48,336 nt of DNA from Polaromonas sp. UBA5171 (GTDB taxonomy: Bacteria; Pseudomonadota; Gammaproteobacteria; Burkholderiales; Burkholderiaceae_C), in assembly GCA_002413395.1 (NCBI GenBank), contig DHWX01000051.1, forward strand, positions 29,495 to 77,830, read 5' to 3'. The notes beneath the pieces were generated by a model that was not told where the DNA came from, searched no databases, and saw only the letters and a program-made list of their open reading frames with translations. Shown here piece by piece: positions 34,961-44,900 of the stretch (the stretch's first letter is position 1; every line of letters starts with the position of its first letter). The translations under genes were made by a program, and so were the position numbers.

Positions 34961-35032
34961 GCCTGTATTGTAGGCCGGACGGTCTGAAATGGATTGCCCT
35001 CATTTTCGTCAATATCCCCGACAATCTAGCCC

Positions 35033-37856
35033 ATGAGTTCTGACAAAAAAACACTGCTGCTGGTGGATGGCTCCAGCTATCTGTACCGTGCCTTTCATGC
35101 CATGCCCGACCTGCGTGTCAGGCCAGGTGATCGCGGCAGTCCGGCCACGGGCGCGATTCGCGGCATGATCAACATGATGCAAAAGCTGCGCAAGGACGTG
35201 CGGGCCAACTATGCGGCCTGCGTGTTTGACGCCCGGGGCCCGACCTTTCGCGATGCGCTGTACCCCGAGTACAAGGCCCAGCGCTCAGCCATGCCCGATG
35301 ACCTGCGGAGCCAGGTCGAGCCCATCCATGAAGTGGTGCGGCTGCTGGGCTGGAAAGTCCTGAGCGTGTCCGGGGTGGAAGCCGACGACGTGATTGGCAC
35401 GCTGGCCTGCATGGCCTCGCAGCAGGGCATTGAAGTCATTATTTCCAGCGGCGACAAGGATCTGAGTCAACTGGTTGATGAACACATCATCGTGATTGAC
35501 ACCATGAATGACCGGCGCCGTGACTTGGCCGGGGTTGAGGCTGAATTCGGCGTACCGCCGAGGCTGATGGTGGATTACCAAACGCTGGTCGGTGACGCGG
35601 TCGATAACGTGCCTGGTGTGCCCAAGGTTGGCCCCAAAACTGCCGTGAAGTGGCTGACGGAATACGGCTCGCTCGATGCGCTGGTGGAGCGTGCCGGCGA
35701 GATCAAGGGCGTGGTTGGTGACAACCTGCGGCAGTCCCTTGACTGGTTGCCCAAGGGCCGGGCACTGCTGACCATCAAGAAAGACTGTGATCTGGCTGGT
35801 TACATCGAGGGACTGCCCGCCATGGAATCGCTCGCCATTGGTGGTCAGCAGACCGAGGCGTTGAAGGATTTTTATGAAAAATATGGTTTCAAGGGACTGG
35901 TTCGGACCATTGACCTTGAAAACACTCCTCCTGAAATGATTGGCGGGCCAGGCGGTCGGCATGCAACAGTCCGGCCAGCGTCTTCTTCAGGTGAGCCAAG
36001 CCTGTTTGACGGGCCGGCGTTTCTGAATACGCCGCTGGCTGCCCGCGCCACTAATCTGCGCTATGACACGATTTTGACATGGCCCGATTTTGATCGCTGG
36101 CTTGCCAAAATCGAAGCGGCCGAGCTGGTGGCGGTGGACACCGAAACCACCTCGCTCGATGAAATGCTGGCCCGGATTGTGGGCTTGAGCTTCAGTGTCG
36201 TGCCCGGCGAGGCAGCCTATATTCCGCTCACGCATGACTATCCGGACGCACCGGCGCAATTGCCGCGTGACGAAGTTCTGGCGCGGCTCAGGCTCTGGCT
36301 GGAAAATGCGTCCCGCCCCAAGTTGGGTCAGCACGTCAAATATGACCGCCATGTGTTTGCCAACCACGGCATTGAAGTGCAGGGCTACGCGCACGACACC
36401 ATGCTGCAAAGCTATGTGCTGGAAGCGCACAAACCGCACGGACTGGCCAGCTTGGCCGAGCGGCATCTGGGGCGCAGCGGCATCAACTACGAAGACCTGT
36501 GCGGCAAGGGGATTAACCAAATCAAGTTCAACCAGGTCGATCTTTCCAAGGCTTCTGAATATGCCTGCGAAGACTCCGACCAGACGCCTGGACGTCCACC
36601 GTGTGCTCTGGCCGCAAATTGCGGCCAACGACAAGCTGCGATTCATCTATGAGCTGGAAATCAAGAGCAGCGAAACGCTGTATCGCATTGAGCGCAACGG
36701 CGTTTTGATTGACGCCCCCACGCTGGCCAGGCAGAGCGGCGAGCTGGGCCTGCGAATTTTACAACTTGAAAAGGAAGCGCACGAATTGGCGGGGCAACCG
36801 TTCAACCTCAGTAGCCCCAAGCAAATTGGTGAAATTTTCTTCACCAAGCTGGGCTTGCCAGTGGTCAAGAAAACTCCGAGCGGCGCGCCTTCGACCGATG
36901 AAGAAGTGCTCGAAAAGCTGGCCGAGGACTACCCCCTGCCCGCCAGAATCCTGGAGCACCGGGGGCTGTCAAAACTCAAGGGCACCTACACCGACAAACT
37001 GGCCCAGCTTGCCAACCCGAAAACCGGCCGCGTCCACACGCACTATGCGCAGGCGGTTGCCATCACCGGCCGCCTGTCCAGCAACGACCCCAACCTGCAA
37101 AACATTCCCATCCGCACGCCCGAGGGCCGCCGTGTGCGCGAGGCCTTTGTAGCACCGACCGGCAGCGTGATTGCGAGCGCTGATTACTCGCAAATCGAAT
37201 TGCGCATCATGGCGCACATCAGCGAAGACGAGGCTTTGCTGCGCGCCTTCACCGAGGGTGTGGACGTGCATCGCGCCACCGCCGCCGAAGTGTTCGGGGT
37301 TGACATGACGCAGGTCAGCAGCGAGCAGCGCCGCTACGCCAAGGTCATCAACTTCGGGCTGATCTACGGCATGAGCAGCTTTGGTCTGGCGCGCAACCTG
37401 GGCATTGAAACCAGGGCCGCGGCCGCCTATATCGACAAATACTTTCAGCGCTACCCTGGCGTCAAGCGCTACATGGACGAGACCCGGCTGTTGGCCAAAA
37501 GCCAAGGTTACGTGGAAACCGTATTTGGCCGGCGCCTGTACCTGCCTGAAATCAATTCGCCCAACGGCCCGCGCCGCGGCGCTGCCGAGCGCGCCGCCAT
37601 CAACGCGCCCATGCAGGGCACGGCGGCCGACCTGATCAAGCTCAGCATGAACAAGGTGCAGCAAATGCTCGACGATGAAAAGCGCGGCACCAAAATGATC
37701 ATGCAGGTGCACGATGAACTGGTGTTTGAAGTGCCCGAGGCTGAAGTCGAATGGGTCAGGCTTGAGATTCCGCGTCTGATGGCCAGCGTAGCCGACCTCA
37801 AGGTGCCGCTGCTGGCCGAGATCGGTGTCGGGCCGAACTGGGACAAGGCGCATTAA
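35033..37856 (+). pseudogene. polA: DNA polymerase I, frame broken at about 36587
   Basis: The gene encodes all three Pol I domains: 5'-3' exonuclease (LLLVDGSSYLYRAFHAMPDL, residues 8-27), 3'-5' exonuclease with Asp369 and Glu371 in VDTETTS, and polymerase with DYSQIELRIMAHIS, VINFGLIYGMSSFG and QVHDELVFE. The first frame runs 35033-36652 but after EDSDQT reads nonsense. The correct protein continues in the next frame as LDVHRVLWPQI and ends at TAA 37854-37856. Removing one C at 36587-36588 restores 940 residues, a normal length. The break falls between the exonuclease and polymerase domains. Either a real mutation yielding separate halves or a sequencing error; there is no long homopolymer at the spot. 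Confidence 0.88.
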
Positions 37857-37976
37857 TCAGGGCCTGCTGCCGTTCTGCAAGAGCTTCCCCGATTGTCTAG
37901 ACTCCATCGCTTGTCTGTTCAACCTCCTGGAGGCCTCCATGCTTCGCAATGACCTGATGACTGAATTCAAGCCTTG

Positions 37977-38004
37977 TTGACCGGTCCAGCTACCTGGCTA
38001 TAGT
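37977..38004 (+). promoter_or_regulatory. candidate promoter upstream of the ZIP transporter
   Basis: TTGACC (37977-37982) and TATAGT (37999-38004) are separated by 16 bp, near the sigma-70 consensus. Between them CCAG (37986-37989) and CTGG (37994-37997) form a short dyad. It lies in the 379-bp gap between polA and the ZIP gene, which otherwise holds only small frames (see 38010-38186). Confidence 0.4.
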
Positions 38005-38009
38005 CTGAA

Positions 38010-38186
38010 GTGGTTGCCAAGGTTCCCGACGCGCAAGTCATGGCTGACCTGGACAGCGCCGTGGCACGCCCCCTTGACACGCTTGATAAGATGAAACCAG
38101 TCCCGGCCACCGGAATTCACGCCGCGCTCGGGGTTTCGCCATTTGTGGGGGTTACCCGACAAGTCAATTTCACTGGTTTTGTTTAA
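38010..38186 (+). other. short frame in the polA-ZIP gap, possible gene remnant
   Basis: After a TAG, a frame runs about 58 codons to TAA 38184-38186, with an ATG at 38040 (48 residues: MADLDSAVARPLDTLDKMK, then GIHAALGVSPFVGV). Codon choice is like that of nearby genes but no family is recognised and no ribosome site precedes the ATG. It could be a decayed gene end or chance. Nothing else in 37857-38235 is supported apart from the candidate promoter. Confidence 0.25.
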
Positions 38187-38235
38187 TCTGCGTCATTTTG
38201 GTCTCCGTCCTATGTACTCAGGGGGATAGATAGCT

Positions 38236-39030
38236 ATGCTAATAATAGCGATAGTGATAGGTACGATGGTTGCGGGCATCGGCAGCGTCTGGCTGGCGGC
38301 GCTGCTCAGTTTTGGCGTGCTGGCCCGCTATACCACGCATATGCTCAGCCTGGCGGCTGGAGCGCTACTGGCAACCGCCTTTATGCACCTGCTGCCCGAA
38401 GCCTTCGAAAGTCAGGCCAATGCCCATCGGCTCTTCACCATGCTGCTGCTTGGACTGGTGTTTTTCTTCCTGCTCGATAAAGCCGAGTTGTGGCACCACG
38501 GGCATGAACACCATGCTGCCGAAAGCCAGGTCCACCCGCACCCGCAGGTTCACGGCCATGACTGGGACAATGGCAGACAATCTGGCGGCTGGGCTATCCT
38601 GGCCGGTGACAGCGTGCACGCATTTGGCGACGGCATTCTCATTGCGTCTGCCTTCATGGCCGACATTCGCCTGGGGCTGATCGCGGCTTTGGCTGTGATG
38701 GTGCACGAGGTGCCGCACCACATGGGCGACCTGATGGTGCTGCGCCAGACCTCCAGCAACCGGCGTGTTGCCCTGACCAAGGTATCACTGGCCGGTGCGG
38801 TCACTGCGCTGGGTGGCGTGATCGGCTATGCCTTGGTCGACATGCTGCACAACTACCTGCCGTTCTTTCTGGTCATGGCCGCCAGCAGCTTTATCTATGT
38901 GGCGCTGGCCGACCTGATTCCGCAACTGCAAAAACGCGTAACGGCGAAGGAGACAGTCGCACAGATTGCCTGGCTGGTGATTGGCATTGGGTTGGTGACG
39001 CTGATTCGCTGGCTGGTTGACCGGCACTGA
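38236..39030 (+). CDS. ZIP-family divalent metal transporter
   Basis: The 264-residue inner-membrane protein has about seven or eight helices. A cytoplasmic His-rich loop (HHGHEHHAAESQVHPHPQVH, residues 92-111) lies between helices 3 and 4. The metal path residues are in DSVHAFGDG and VMVHEVPHHMGD, the ZIP signature. It probably imports zinc or a similar ion. ATG 38236 follows a GGGGGATAG stretch. Confidence 0.9.
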   Translation: MLIIAIVIGTMVAGIGSVWLAALLSFGVLARYTTHMLSLAAGALLATAFMHLLPEAFESQANAHRLFTMLLLGLVFFFLLDKAELWHHGHEHHAAESQVHPHPQVHGHDWDNGRQSGGWAILAGDSVHAFGDGILIASAFMADIRLGLIAALAVMVHEVPHHMGDLMVLRQTSSNRRVALTKVSLAGAVTALGGVIGYALVDMLHNYLPFFLVMAASSFIYVALADLIPQLQKRVTAKETVAQIAWLVIGIGLVTLIRWLVDRH

Positions 39031-39081
39031 GATGGGGTCACGCAAATCCGAACAGGCCTGTGGTTGCATAAAATGGCATAC

Positions 39082-40284
39082 ATGACTCTGGCCCCTTATG
39101 CCTGCGACCCAGCGCAGTCGCGTGGCCGCCGTTACCCCGAGCCTCCGGCACCCACGCGCTCTGACTTTCAGCGGGACCGCGACCGGATCGTGCATTCCAC
39201 CGCCTTTCGCCGCCTGGTTTATAAGACCCAGGTATTTTTAAACCATGAGGGTGATCTGTTCCGAACGCGCCTGACGCATTCGCTGGAGGTGGCGCAACTG
39301 GGGCGTTCCATCGCCCGCACTCTGCGATTCAATGAAGACTTGGTCGAAGCGATTGCCCTGGCGCACGACTTGGGCCACACGCCGTTCGGTCATGCGGGGC
39401 AGGATGCCCTGAATGCCTGCCTGAAAAACCACAACCCTGACAGCGCTGGTTTTGAGCACAACCTGCAAAGCCTGCGCGTCGTCGATGCGCTGGAGGAGCG
39501 CTACCCGGCTTACAACGGGTTGAATCTGACGTTTGAAACGCGTGAAGGCATCTTGAAGCATTGTTCCAGGCGCAATGCCCGCCATATGGAGGCCCGCGAA
39601 CCCGGTGGCGTGGCCAGCCGGTTTATCGAGCAGACATCTGACGGGCTGCCGCGTCGGCAGCCTAGCCTGGAAGCGCAACTGGCCAATCTGGCCGATGAAA
39701 TTGCCTACAACGCCCACGATATCGATGATGGCGTTCGATCGGGCTTGCTGAGCCTGGCGCAACTGGAGGATGTGGCGCTATTCAGCCAGTACCGTCACGA
39801 AACGCTGCGGCAGTACCCTGAGCTGGGAGGTCGGAGGCTGCTGTTTGAAGTCATACGGCGCATGCTGAGCGCTCAGGTGTATGACGTGATCAGTGCAACG
39901 CGGCTGGCTTTGCAGGAGGCGCTGCCGACCAGTGTTCAGGCTGCGCGCCAACTTCCGCCGCTGGTTTGTTTTTCACGAGAAATGGCTTTGCAGTCAGCGT
40001 CACTCAAACGTTTTTTGCTACAAAATTTATATCGCCATCCGAAAGTGGTGCAAACTACGCAAGCCGCGCAGCAGGTGGTGCATGATTTATTCGAGGCTTA
40101 CATGAGTGATCCCGCGCAACTGCCGCAGGCTCATATTGACCGCTTCGACGGCGTCGACACTCCCCGGGCCGCAGGCGCAAAGCCGGAGCGAGTGGTGGCC
40201 GACTACATCGCTGGCATGACCGACCGCTTTGCCGCCAGGGAGTATGAACGACTGAAAGGGCGCGCCGTTTTTTCGGATTTATAG
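39082..40284 (+). CDS. dgt: deoxyguanosine triphosphate triphosphohydrolase-like protein
   Basis: An HD-domain enzyme that hydrolyses dNTPs to nucleoside and triphosphate and can limit dNTP pools. The 400-residue product has RDRIVHSTAFRRLVYKTQVF, RTRLTHSLEVAQ, the HD motif AHDLGHTPFGHAGQD, and NAHDIDDGVRSG. It matches the Dgt type 2 subfamily in length (about 375-400). ATG 39082 gives the family N-terminus (MTLAPYACDP); TTG 39064 and ATG 39073 are alternatives. Ribosome site not clear. Confidence 0.9.
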   Translation: MTLAPYACDPAQSRGRRYPEPPAPTRSDFQRDRDRIVHSTAFRRLVYKTQVFLNHEGDLFRTRLTHSLEVAQLGRSIARTLRFNEDLVEAIALAHDLGHTPFGHAGQDALNACLKNHNPDSAGFEHNLQSLRVVDALEERYPAYNGLNLTFETREGILKHCSRRNARHMEAREPGGVASRFIEQTSDGLPRRQPSLEAQLANLADEIAYNAHDIDDGVRSGLLSLAQLEDVALFSQYRHETLRQYPELGGRRLLFEVIRRMLSAQVYDVISATRLALQEALPTSVQAARQLPPLVCFSREMALQSASLKRFLLQNLYRHPKVVQTTQAAQQVVHDLFEAYMSDPAQLPQAHIDRFDGVDTPRAAGAKPERVVADYIAGMTDRFAAREYERLKGRAVFSDL

Positions 40285-40299
40285 CCTGGGTGACCTTGT

Positions 40300-41037
40300 A
40301 TGGGAAATGCACAACGCTTTGATCGGCTCGACGCACTGCGCGGCTTGGCGATTGTGTGGATGACGGTTTATCACTTCTGCTTCGATCTGGACCATTACCA
40401 CTGGATCAGCCAGGATTTTTACCGCGACCCGATCTGGACTTGGCAGCGCACAGCCATTGTGAGCCTGTTTTTGCTGTGCGCTGGCGCTGGCCAGGCCGTT
40501 GCGCTGCAGCAAGGGCAGAGCTGGCCACGTTTTTGGCGGCGTTGGGGGCAGATTGTGGGTTGCGCGCTACTGGTAAGCGTCGGTTCCTACCTGATCTACC
40601 CCCAGAGTTATATTTACTTCGGAGTCCTGCACGGCATTGCAGTAATGCTCATTATTGTGCGGTTGACGGCGCGCTGGGGCCGCTGGTTATGGCTCTGCGG
40701 CGGCGTGGCAATTGCCATGAAATTCATCGCTTTTTACGCGCTGTCGATGAACGCAACCCTGCAATTCCTGAATGGGAAAACCTTCAACTGGCTGGGCTTG
40801 ATCTCGGTCAAACCGATCACCGAAGACTATGTGCCGCTGATTCCTTGGCTGGGTATCATGTGGTGGGGGGTAGCCGCTACCCGTTGGCTGCTGCAATACC
40901 GACCCACTACGCTCACGAGGTCAGTTCCTGCTGCCGTGCAATGGCTGGCCTTTCTGGGGACCTGGAGTCTTGCCTACTATATGCTGCACCAGCCAATCAT
41001 GTTCGGTATATTGGAGGCTGCGCAGTATTTTCGATAG
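40300..41037 (+). CDS. DUF1624 (heparan-alpha-glucosaminide N-acetyltransferase-like) membrane protein
   Basis: The 245-residue product begins RFDRLDALRGLAIVWMTVYH, the conserved opening of DUF1624/HGSNAT-like membrane acyltransferases. Six or seven helices follow (about residues 15-35, 52-70, 85-100, 108-125, 130-150, 185-200, 215-235). It has the motifs YFGVLHGIAVMLI and PLIPWLGIMWWG. It may transfer an acetyl group to an envelope sugar; the substrate is unknown. It starts 15 bp after dgt, so co-transcription is likely. Confidence 0.85.
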   Translation: MGNAQRFDRLDALRGLAIVWMTVYHFCFDLDHYHWISQDFYRDPIWTWQRTAIVSLFLLCAGAGQAVALQQGQSWPRFWRRWGQIVGCALLVSVGSYLIYPQSYIYFGVLHGIAVMLIIVRLTARWGRWLWLCGGVAIAMKFIAFYALSMNATLQFLNGKTFNWLGLISVKPITEDYVPLIPWLGIMWWGVAATRWLLQYRPTTLTRSVPAAVQWLAFLGTWSLAYYMLHQPIMFGILEAAQYFR

Positions 41038-41096
41038 GGGAATATTGGGGGGTCAGATTGCAATTATCATAAGGCAAACCCTTGGCTTTGCATCTT

Positions 41097-41816
41097 ATGG
41101 CCCGTCTTCCCCGCCTCACTGTTCCAGGCTATCCGCATCACATCATTCAGCGCGGCAACAACCGTCAAGCCATTTTTTCCTCAGCTGCTGATTATCAGAT
41201 GCTCTTGAGTCTGCTGGATGAAAACGCCCAGAAATTTGGCGTTGCCCTGCATGCTTACGTATTGATGAGCAATCATTTCCACCTCCTCGCAACACCAGGC
41301 ACCGCTGAGGGCCTGCCGCAGATGATGCAAGCCGTTGGCCGACGCTATGTGCGCTATTTCAATGACCGGCAGCAACGCTCGGGCACCTTGTGGGAAGGGC
41401 GTTACCGCTCCACTTTGATAGAAACAGAGCGCTACCTGCTGGTCTGCATGGTCTATATCGACCTCAATCCGGTGCGTGCCGGAATGGTAGGGGCTGCAAG
41501 TGACTACCCTTGGTCCAGTCACGGTCACTACGTCGGTCTGCGAACTGACAGAATGGTGACGCCGCATCCGTTGTTCTGGGCACTCGGCAACACACCGTTT
41601 GAGCGCGAAGTGGCTTATGCCGAATTGGTGCATACCGGCATTTCACCAGAACAGCAGGATGCGTTGACGCGGTCAGCTCTTTCGGGTTGGGCTTTGGGAG
41701 AGGAGAGTTTTGTGGCTGATTTGCAAAAGCGGGTATTGCGTCGGGTCAGCAAGACTTCACCTGGGCGTCCCGTCAGCAAGCCACCAACAAGTCAAAAAGC
41801 GATAGTCACGGGGTAG
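41097..41816 (+). CDS. REP-associated tyrosine transposase (RAYT, Y1_Tnp)
   Basis: The 239-residue product is of the IS200-like Y1 transposase superfamily: MARLPRLTVPGYPHHIIQRG, then the HUH motif in MSNHFHLLATP (His60, His62), WEGRYRS, and the tyrosine region RYLLVCMVYIDLNPVRAGM with Tyr113 and Tyr120 as nucleophile candidates. RAYTs cut single-stranded REP hairpins and are usually immobile single-copy genes. ATG 41097 fits the family start; the frame also opens at 41082. The frame is intact. Confidence 0.9.
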   Translation: MARLPRLTVPGYPHHIIQRGNNRQAIFSSAADYQMLLSLLDENAQKFGVALHAYVLMSNHFHLLATPGTAEGLPQMMQAVGRRYVRYFNDRQQRSGTLWEGRYRSTLIETERYLLVCMVYIDLNPVRAGMVGAASDYPWSSHGHYVGLRTDRMVTPHPLFWALGNTPFEREVAYAELVHTGISPEQQDALTRSALSGWALGEESFVADLQKRVLRRVSKTSPGRPVSKPPTSQKAIVTG

Positions 41817-41844
41817 TAATAAGCCTTGTTTTTATACGGTTTAT

Positions 41845-41860
41845 GATCTGACCCTAATTA
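41845..41860 (-). repeat. REP-like half copy downstream of RAYT
   Basis: GATCTGACCCTAATTA is an inverted, slightly altered version of the GGGGTCAGATT motif seen left of the transposase gene. Confidence 0.5.
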
Positions 41861-41886
41861 TGTGTTAATTCGATAGATGAAAATTT

Positions 41887-41907
41887 AATTGGAATCTGAC
41901 CCCAATT
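41887..41907 (-). repeat. REP-like imperfect palindrome downstream of RAYT
   Basis: A 21-bp sequence whose arms AATTGG and CCAATT are complementary and whose core, read on the minus strand, is GGTCAGATT. It is inverted relative to the left copy at 41044-41065. Confidence 0.6.
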
Positions 41908-41926
41908 AAACTTCTTGGAAGTTTTG

Positions 41927-41954
41927 TTGCGGTGCACTATGCTCTGGTTATCTT
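41927..41954 (+). promoter_or_regulatory. candidate gltB promoter
   Basis: TTGCGG (41927-41932) and TATCTT (41949-41954) are 16 bp apart. Transcription would start near 41961, followed by AGGA (41968-41971) six bp before the gltB ATG. It lies 20 bp after the last REP-like repeat. Confidence 0.3.
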
Positions 41955-41977
41955 TAAGATAATGACTAGGAATTCTC

Positions 41978-44900
41978 ATGACTACGGCTGCTGAAATCAG
42001 GCACTTTGAACAACATGGGTTATATGACGCGACTCGCGAACACGATGCGTGCGGTGTGGGATTCGTCGCGCACATCAAGGGCCACAAAACCCACGCCATC
42101 GTCCAACAGGGTTTGAAGATTCTTGAGAACCTCGATCACCGGGGCGCGGTAGGTGCCGACAAACTGATGGGCGACGGTGCCGGCATCCTGATCCAGTTGC
42201 CCGATACGCTGTACCGCGAAGAAATGGCCAAGCAGGGCGTTGCACTGCCCCCGCCGGGCGAATATGGCGTGGGCATGGTGTTTTTGCCCAAGGAGCATGC
42301 GTCGCGTCTGGCGTGCGAACAGGTGCTGGAACGCGCCGTCAAGGCTGAAGGCCAGGTGCTGCTGGGCTGGCGCGATGTGCCGGTCAACCGCGATATGCCC
42401 ATGTCGCCCACCGTGCGCGAAAAAGAACCCATACTGCGCCAGATTTTCATTGGCCGTGGCAACGACGTGATCGTCCAGGACGCGCTGGAACGCAAGCTGT
42501 ATGTGATCCGCAAAACCGCCAGCGCGGCGATCCAGAACCTGCACCTGACGCACAGCAAGGAATATTACGTCCCCAGCATGTCCAGCCGCACCGTGGTCTA
42601 CAAAGGCCTGTTGCTGGCCGACCAGGTCGGCACCTACTACCTCGATCTGCAGGACCAGCGCTGCGTGTCGGCGCTAGGTCTGGTGCACCAGCGCTTTTCG
42701 ACCAACACCTTTCCCGAGTGGCCACTGGCCCACCCCTACCGCTATGTCGCCCACAACGGCGAGATCAACACGGTCAAGGGCAACTACAACTGGATGAAGG
42801 CGCGCGAAGGCGTGATGTCCTCGCCCGTGCTCGGCGCCGATCTGCAAAAGCTCTACCCGATCACCTTTCCCGGTCAGTCCGATACCGCCACTTTCGACAA
42901 CTGCCTGGAGCTGCTGACGATGGCGGGCTACCCTATCAGCCAGGCTGTGATGATGATGATCCCCGAGCCGTGGGAGCAGCACACCACCATGGATGAGCGC
43001 CGCAAGGCCTTCTACGAGTACCACGCGGCCATGCTGGAACCGTGGGACGGTCCGGCGTCCATCGTGTTCACCGACGGCCGCCAGATTGGCGCGACGCTGG
43101 ACCGCAACGGCCTGCGGCCTTCACGTTATTGCGTCACTGATGATGACCTGGTCATCATGGCCTCTGAATCGGGGGTGTTGCCGATTCCCGAGCACAAGAT
43201 CGTGCGCAAGTGGCGTTTGCAGCCCGGCAAGATGTTCCTGATTGATCTGGAACAGGGTCGCATGGTGGACGACGAAGAGATCAAGGCCACGCTGGCCAAC
43301 AGCAAGCCCTACAAACAGTGGATTGAAAACCTGCGCATCAGGCTGGACGATGTGTCGGCCAAGACCCCGGAAAGCGCCGTACAGGCTCCGGTGACTTCCG
43401 AAGTTTCTCTGCTTGACCGACAGCAGGCCTTTGGCTACACCCAGGAAGACATCAAATTCCTGATATCGCCCATGGCGATCAATGGCGAGGAAGCCACTGG
43501 CTCCATGGGCAACGACAGCCCGCTGGCCGTGCTGTCCAGCAAAAACAAGCCGCTCTACAACTACTTCAAGCAATTGTTCGCGCAGGTCACCAACCCGCCG
43601 ATTGACCCGATTCGCGAAGCCATCGTGATGTCGCTGGTGTCCTTTATTGGACCCAAGCCCAACCTGCTGGATATCAACCAGGTCAACCCGCCCATGCGGC
43701 TGGAAGTCAGCCAACCGGTGCTCAACAGCGCCGACATGCAAAAGCTGCACAACATTGAAGCGCATACCCAGGGCAAGTTCAAAAGCTACACCCTTGACAT
43801 CACTTATCCGCTGGCATGGGGCCATGAAGGGGTGGAGGCCAAGCTCGCCTCGCTGTGCGCTGAAGCGGTGGATGCGATCAAGGGCGGCAAAAACATCCTG
43901 ATCGTGAGTGACCGCGCCATGAGCGCACGCCAAGTCGCCATTCCGGCATTGCTGGCACTGTCAGCCATTCACCAGCATTTGGTGAAAGAGGGCCTGCGCA
44001 CCACCGCCGGACTGGTCGTCGAAACCGGTTCGGCTAGAGAAGTGCATCATTTTGCCGTGCTGGCAGGATACGGCGCCGAGGCGGTTCATCCCTACCTCGC
44101 CATCGAAACACTGGCCGAACTGTCCAAGGGGCTTCCGGGCGACCTGAGCACCGACAAGGCGGTTTACAACTACACCAAGGCCGTCGGCAAGGGTCTTTCC
44201 AAGATCATGTCCAAGATGGGCGTGTCGACCTACATGAGTTACTGTGGTTCCCAGCTATTCGAGGCGATTGGCCTGAACCGCAACACCGTGGATAAATTTT
44301 TTACCGGAACGGCCAGCCAGGTGGGCGGCATGGGCGTGTTCGAGATTGCCGAAGAAGCCTTGCGCATGCACAAGGCCGCCTTCAGCGATGACCCGGTGTT
44401 GGCCAACATGCTGGACGCCGGCGGTGAATACGCCTGGCGCGTGCGAGGCGAAGACCACATGTGGACGCCCGATGCGATTGCCAAGCTGCAGCATTCCACG
44501 CGTTCGAACAACTGGAACACCTACAAAGAGTACGCCCAGCTGATCAATGACCAGAATCGCCGCCACATGACGCTGCGCGGCCTGTTCGAGTTCAAGATCG
44601 ACCCGGGCAAAGCGATTCCGATTGACGAAGTCGAGCCTGCGAAGGAAATCGTCAAGCGCTTTGTCACTGGCGCCATGTCGCTGGGCTCCATCAGCACCGA
44701 AGCGCATGCCACACTGGCGGTGGCCATGAACCGCATAGGCGGCAAGAGCAACACCGGAGAGGGCGGTGAAGACCCGAACCGCTACCGCCAGGAGCTCAAG
44801 GGTATTCCGATCAAAAAGGGCGAAACGCTGAAAAGCGTGATTGGTGCCAAGCAGGTCGAAGTGGATTTGCCATTGCAGGATGGCGACTCGCTGCGTTCGC

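Larger units (their letters stand above)
41044..41907. mobile_element. RAYT element with inverted REP-like ends
   Basis: Left of the transposase gene lies GGGGTCAGATTGCAATT within 41044-41065. To the right, inverted versions occur at 41845-41860 (GATCTGACCCTAATTA) and 41887-41907 (AATTGG, then AATCTGACC, then CCAATT). Each copy has short complementary ends (ATTG/CAAT or AATTGG/CCAATT) and can form an imperfect hairpin, as REP sequences do. The element sits between the DUF1624 gene stop (41037) and gltB (41978). Confidence 0.65.
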
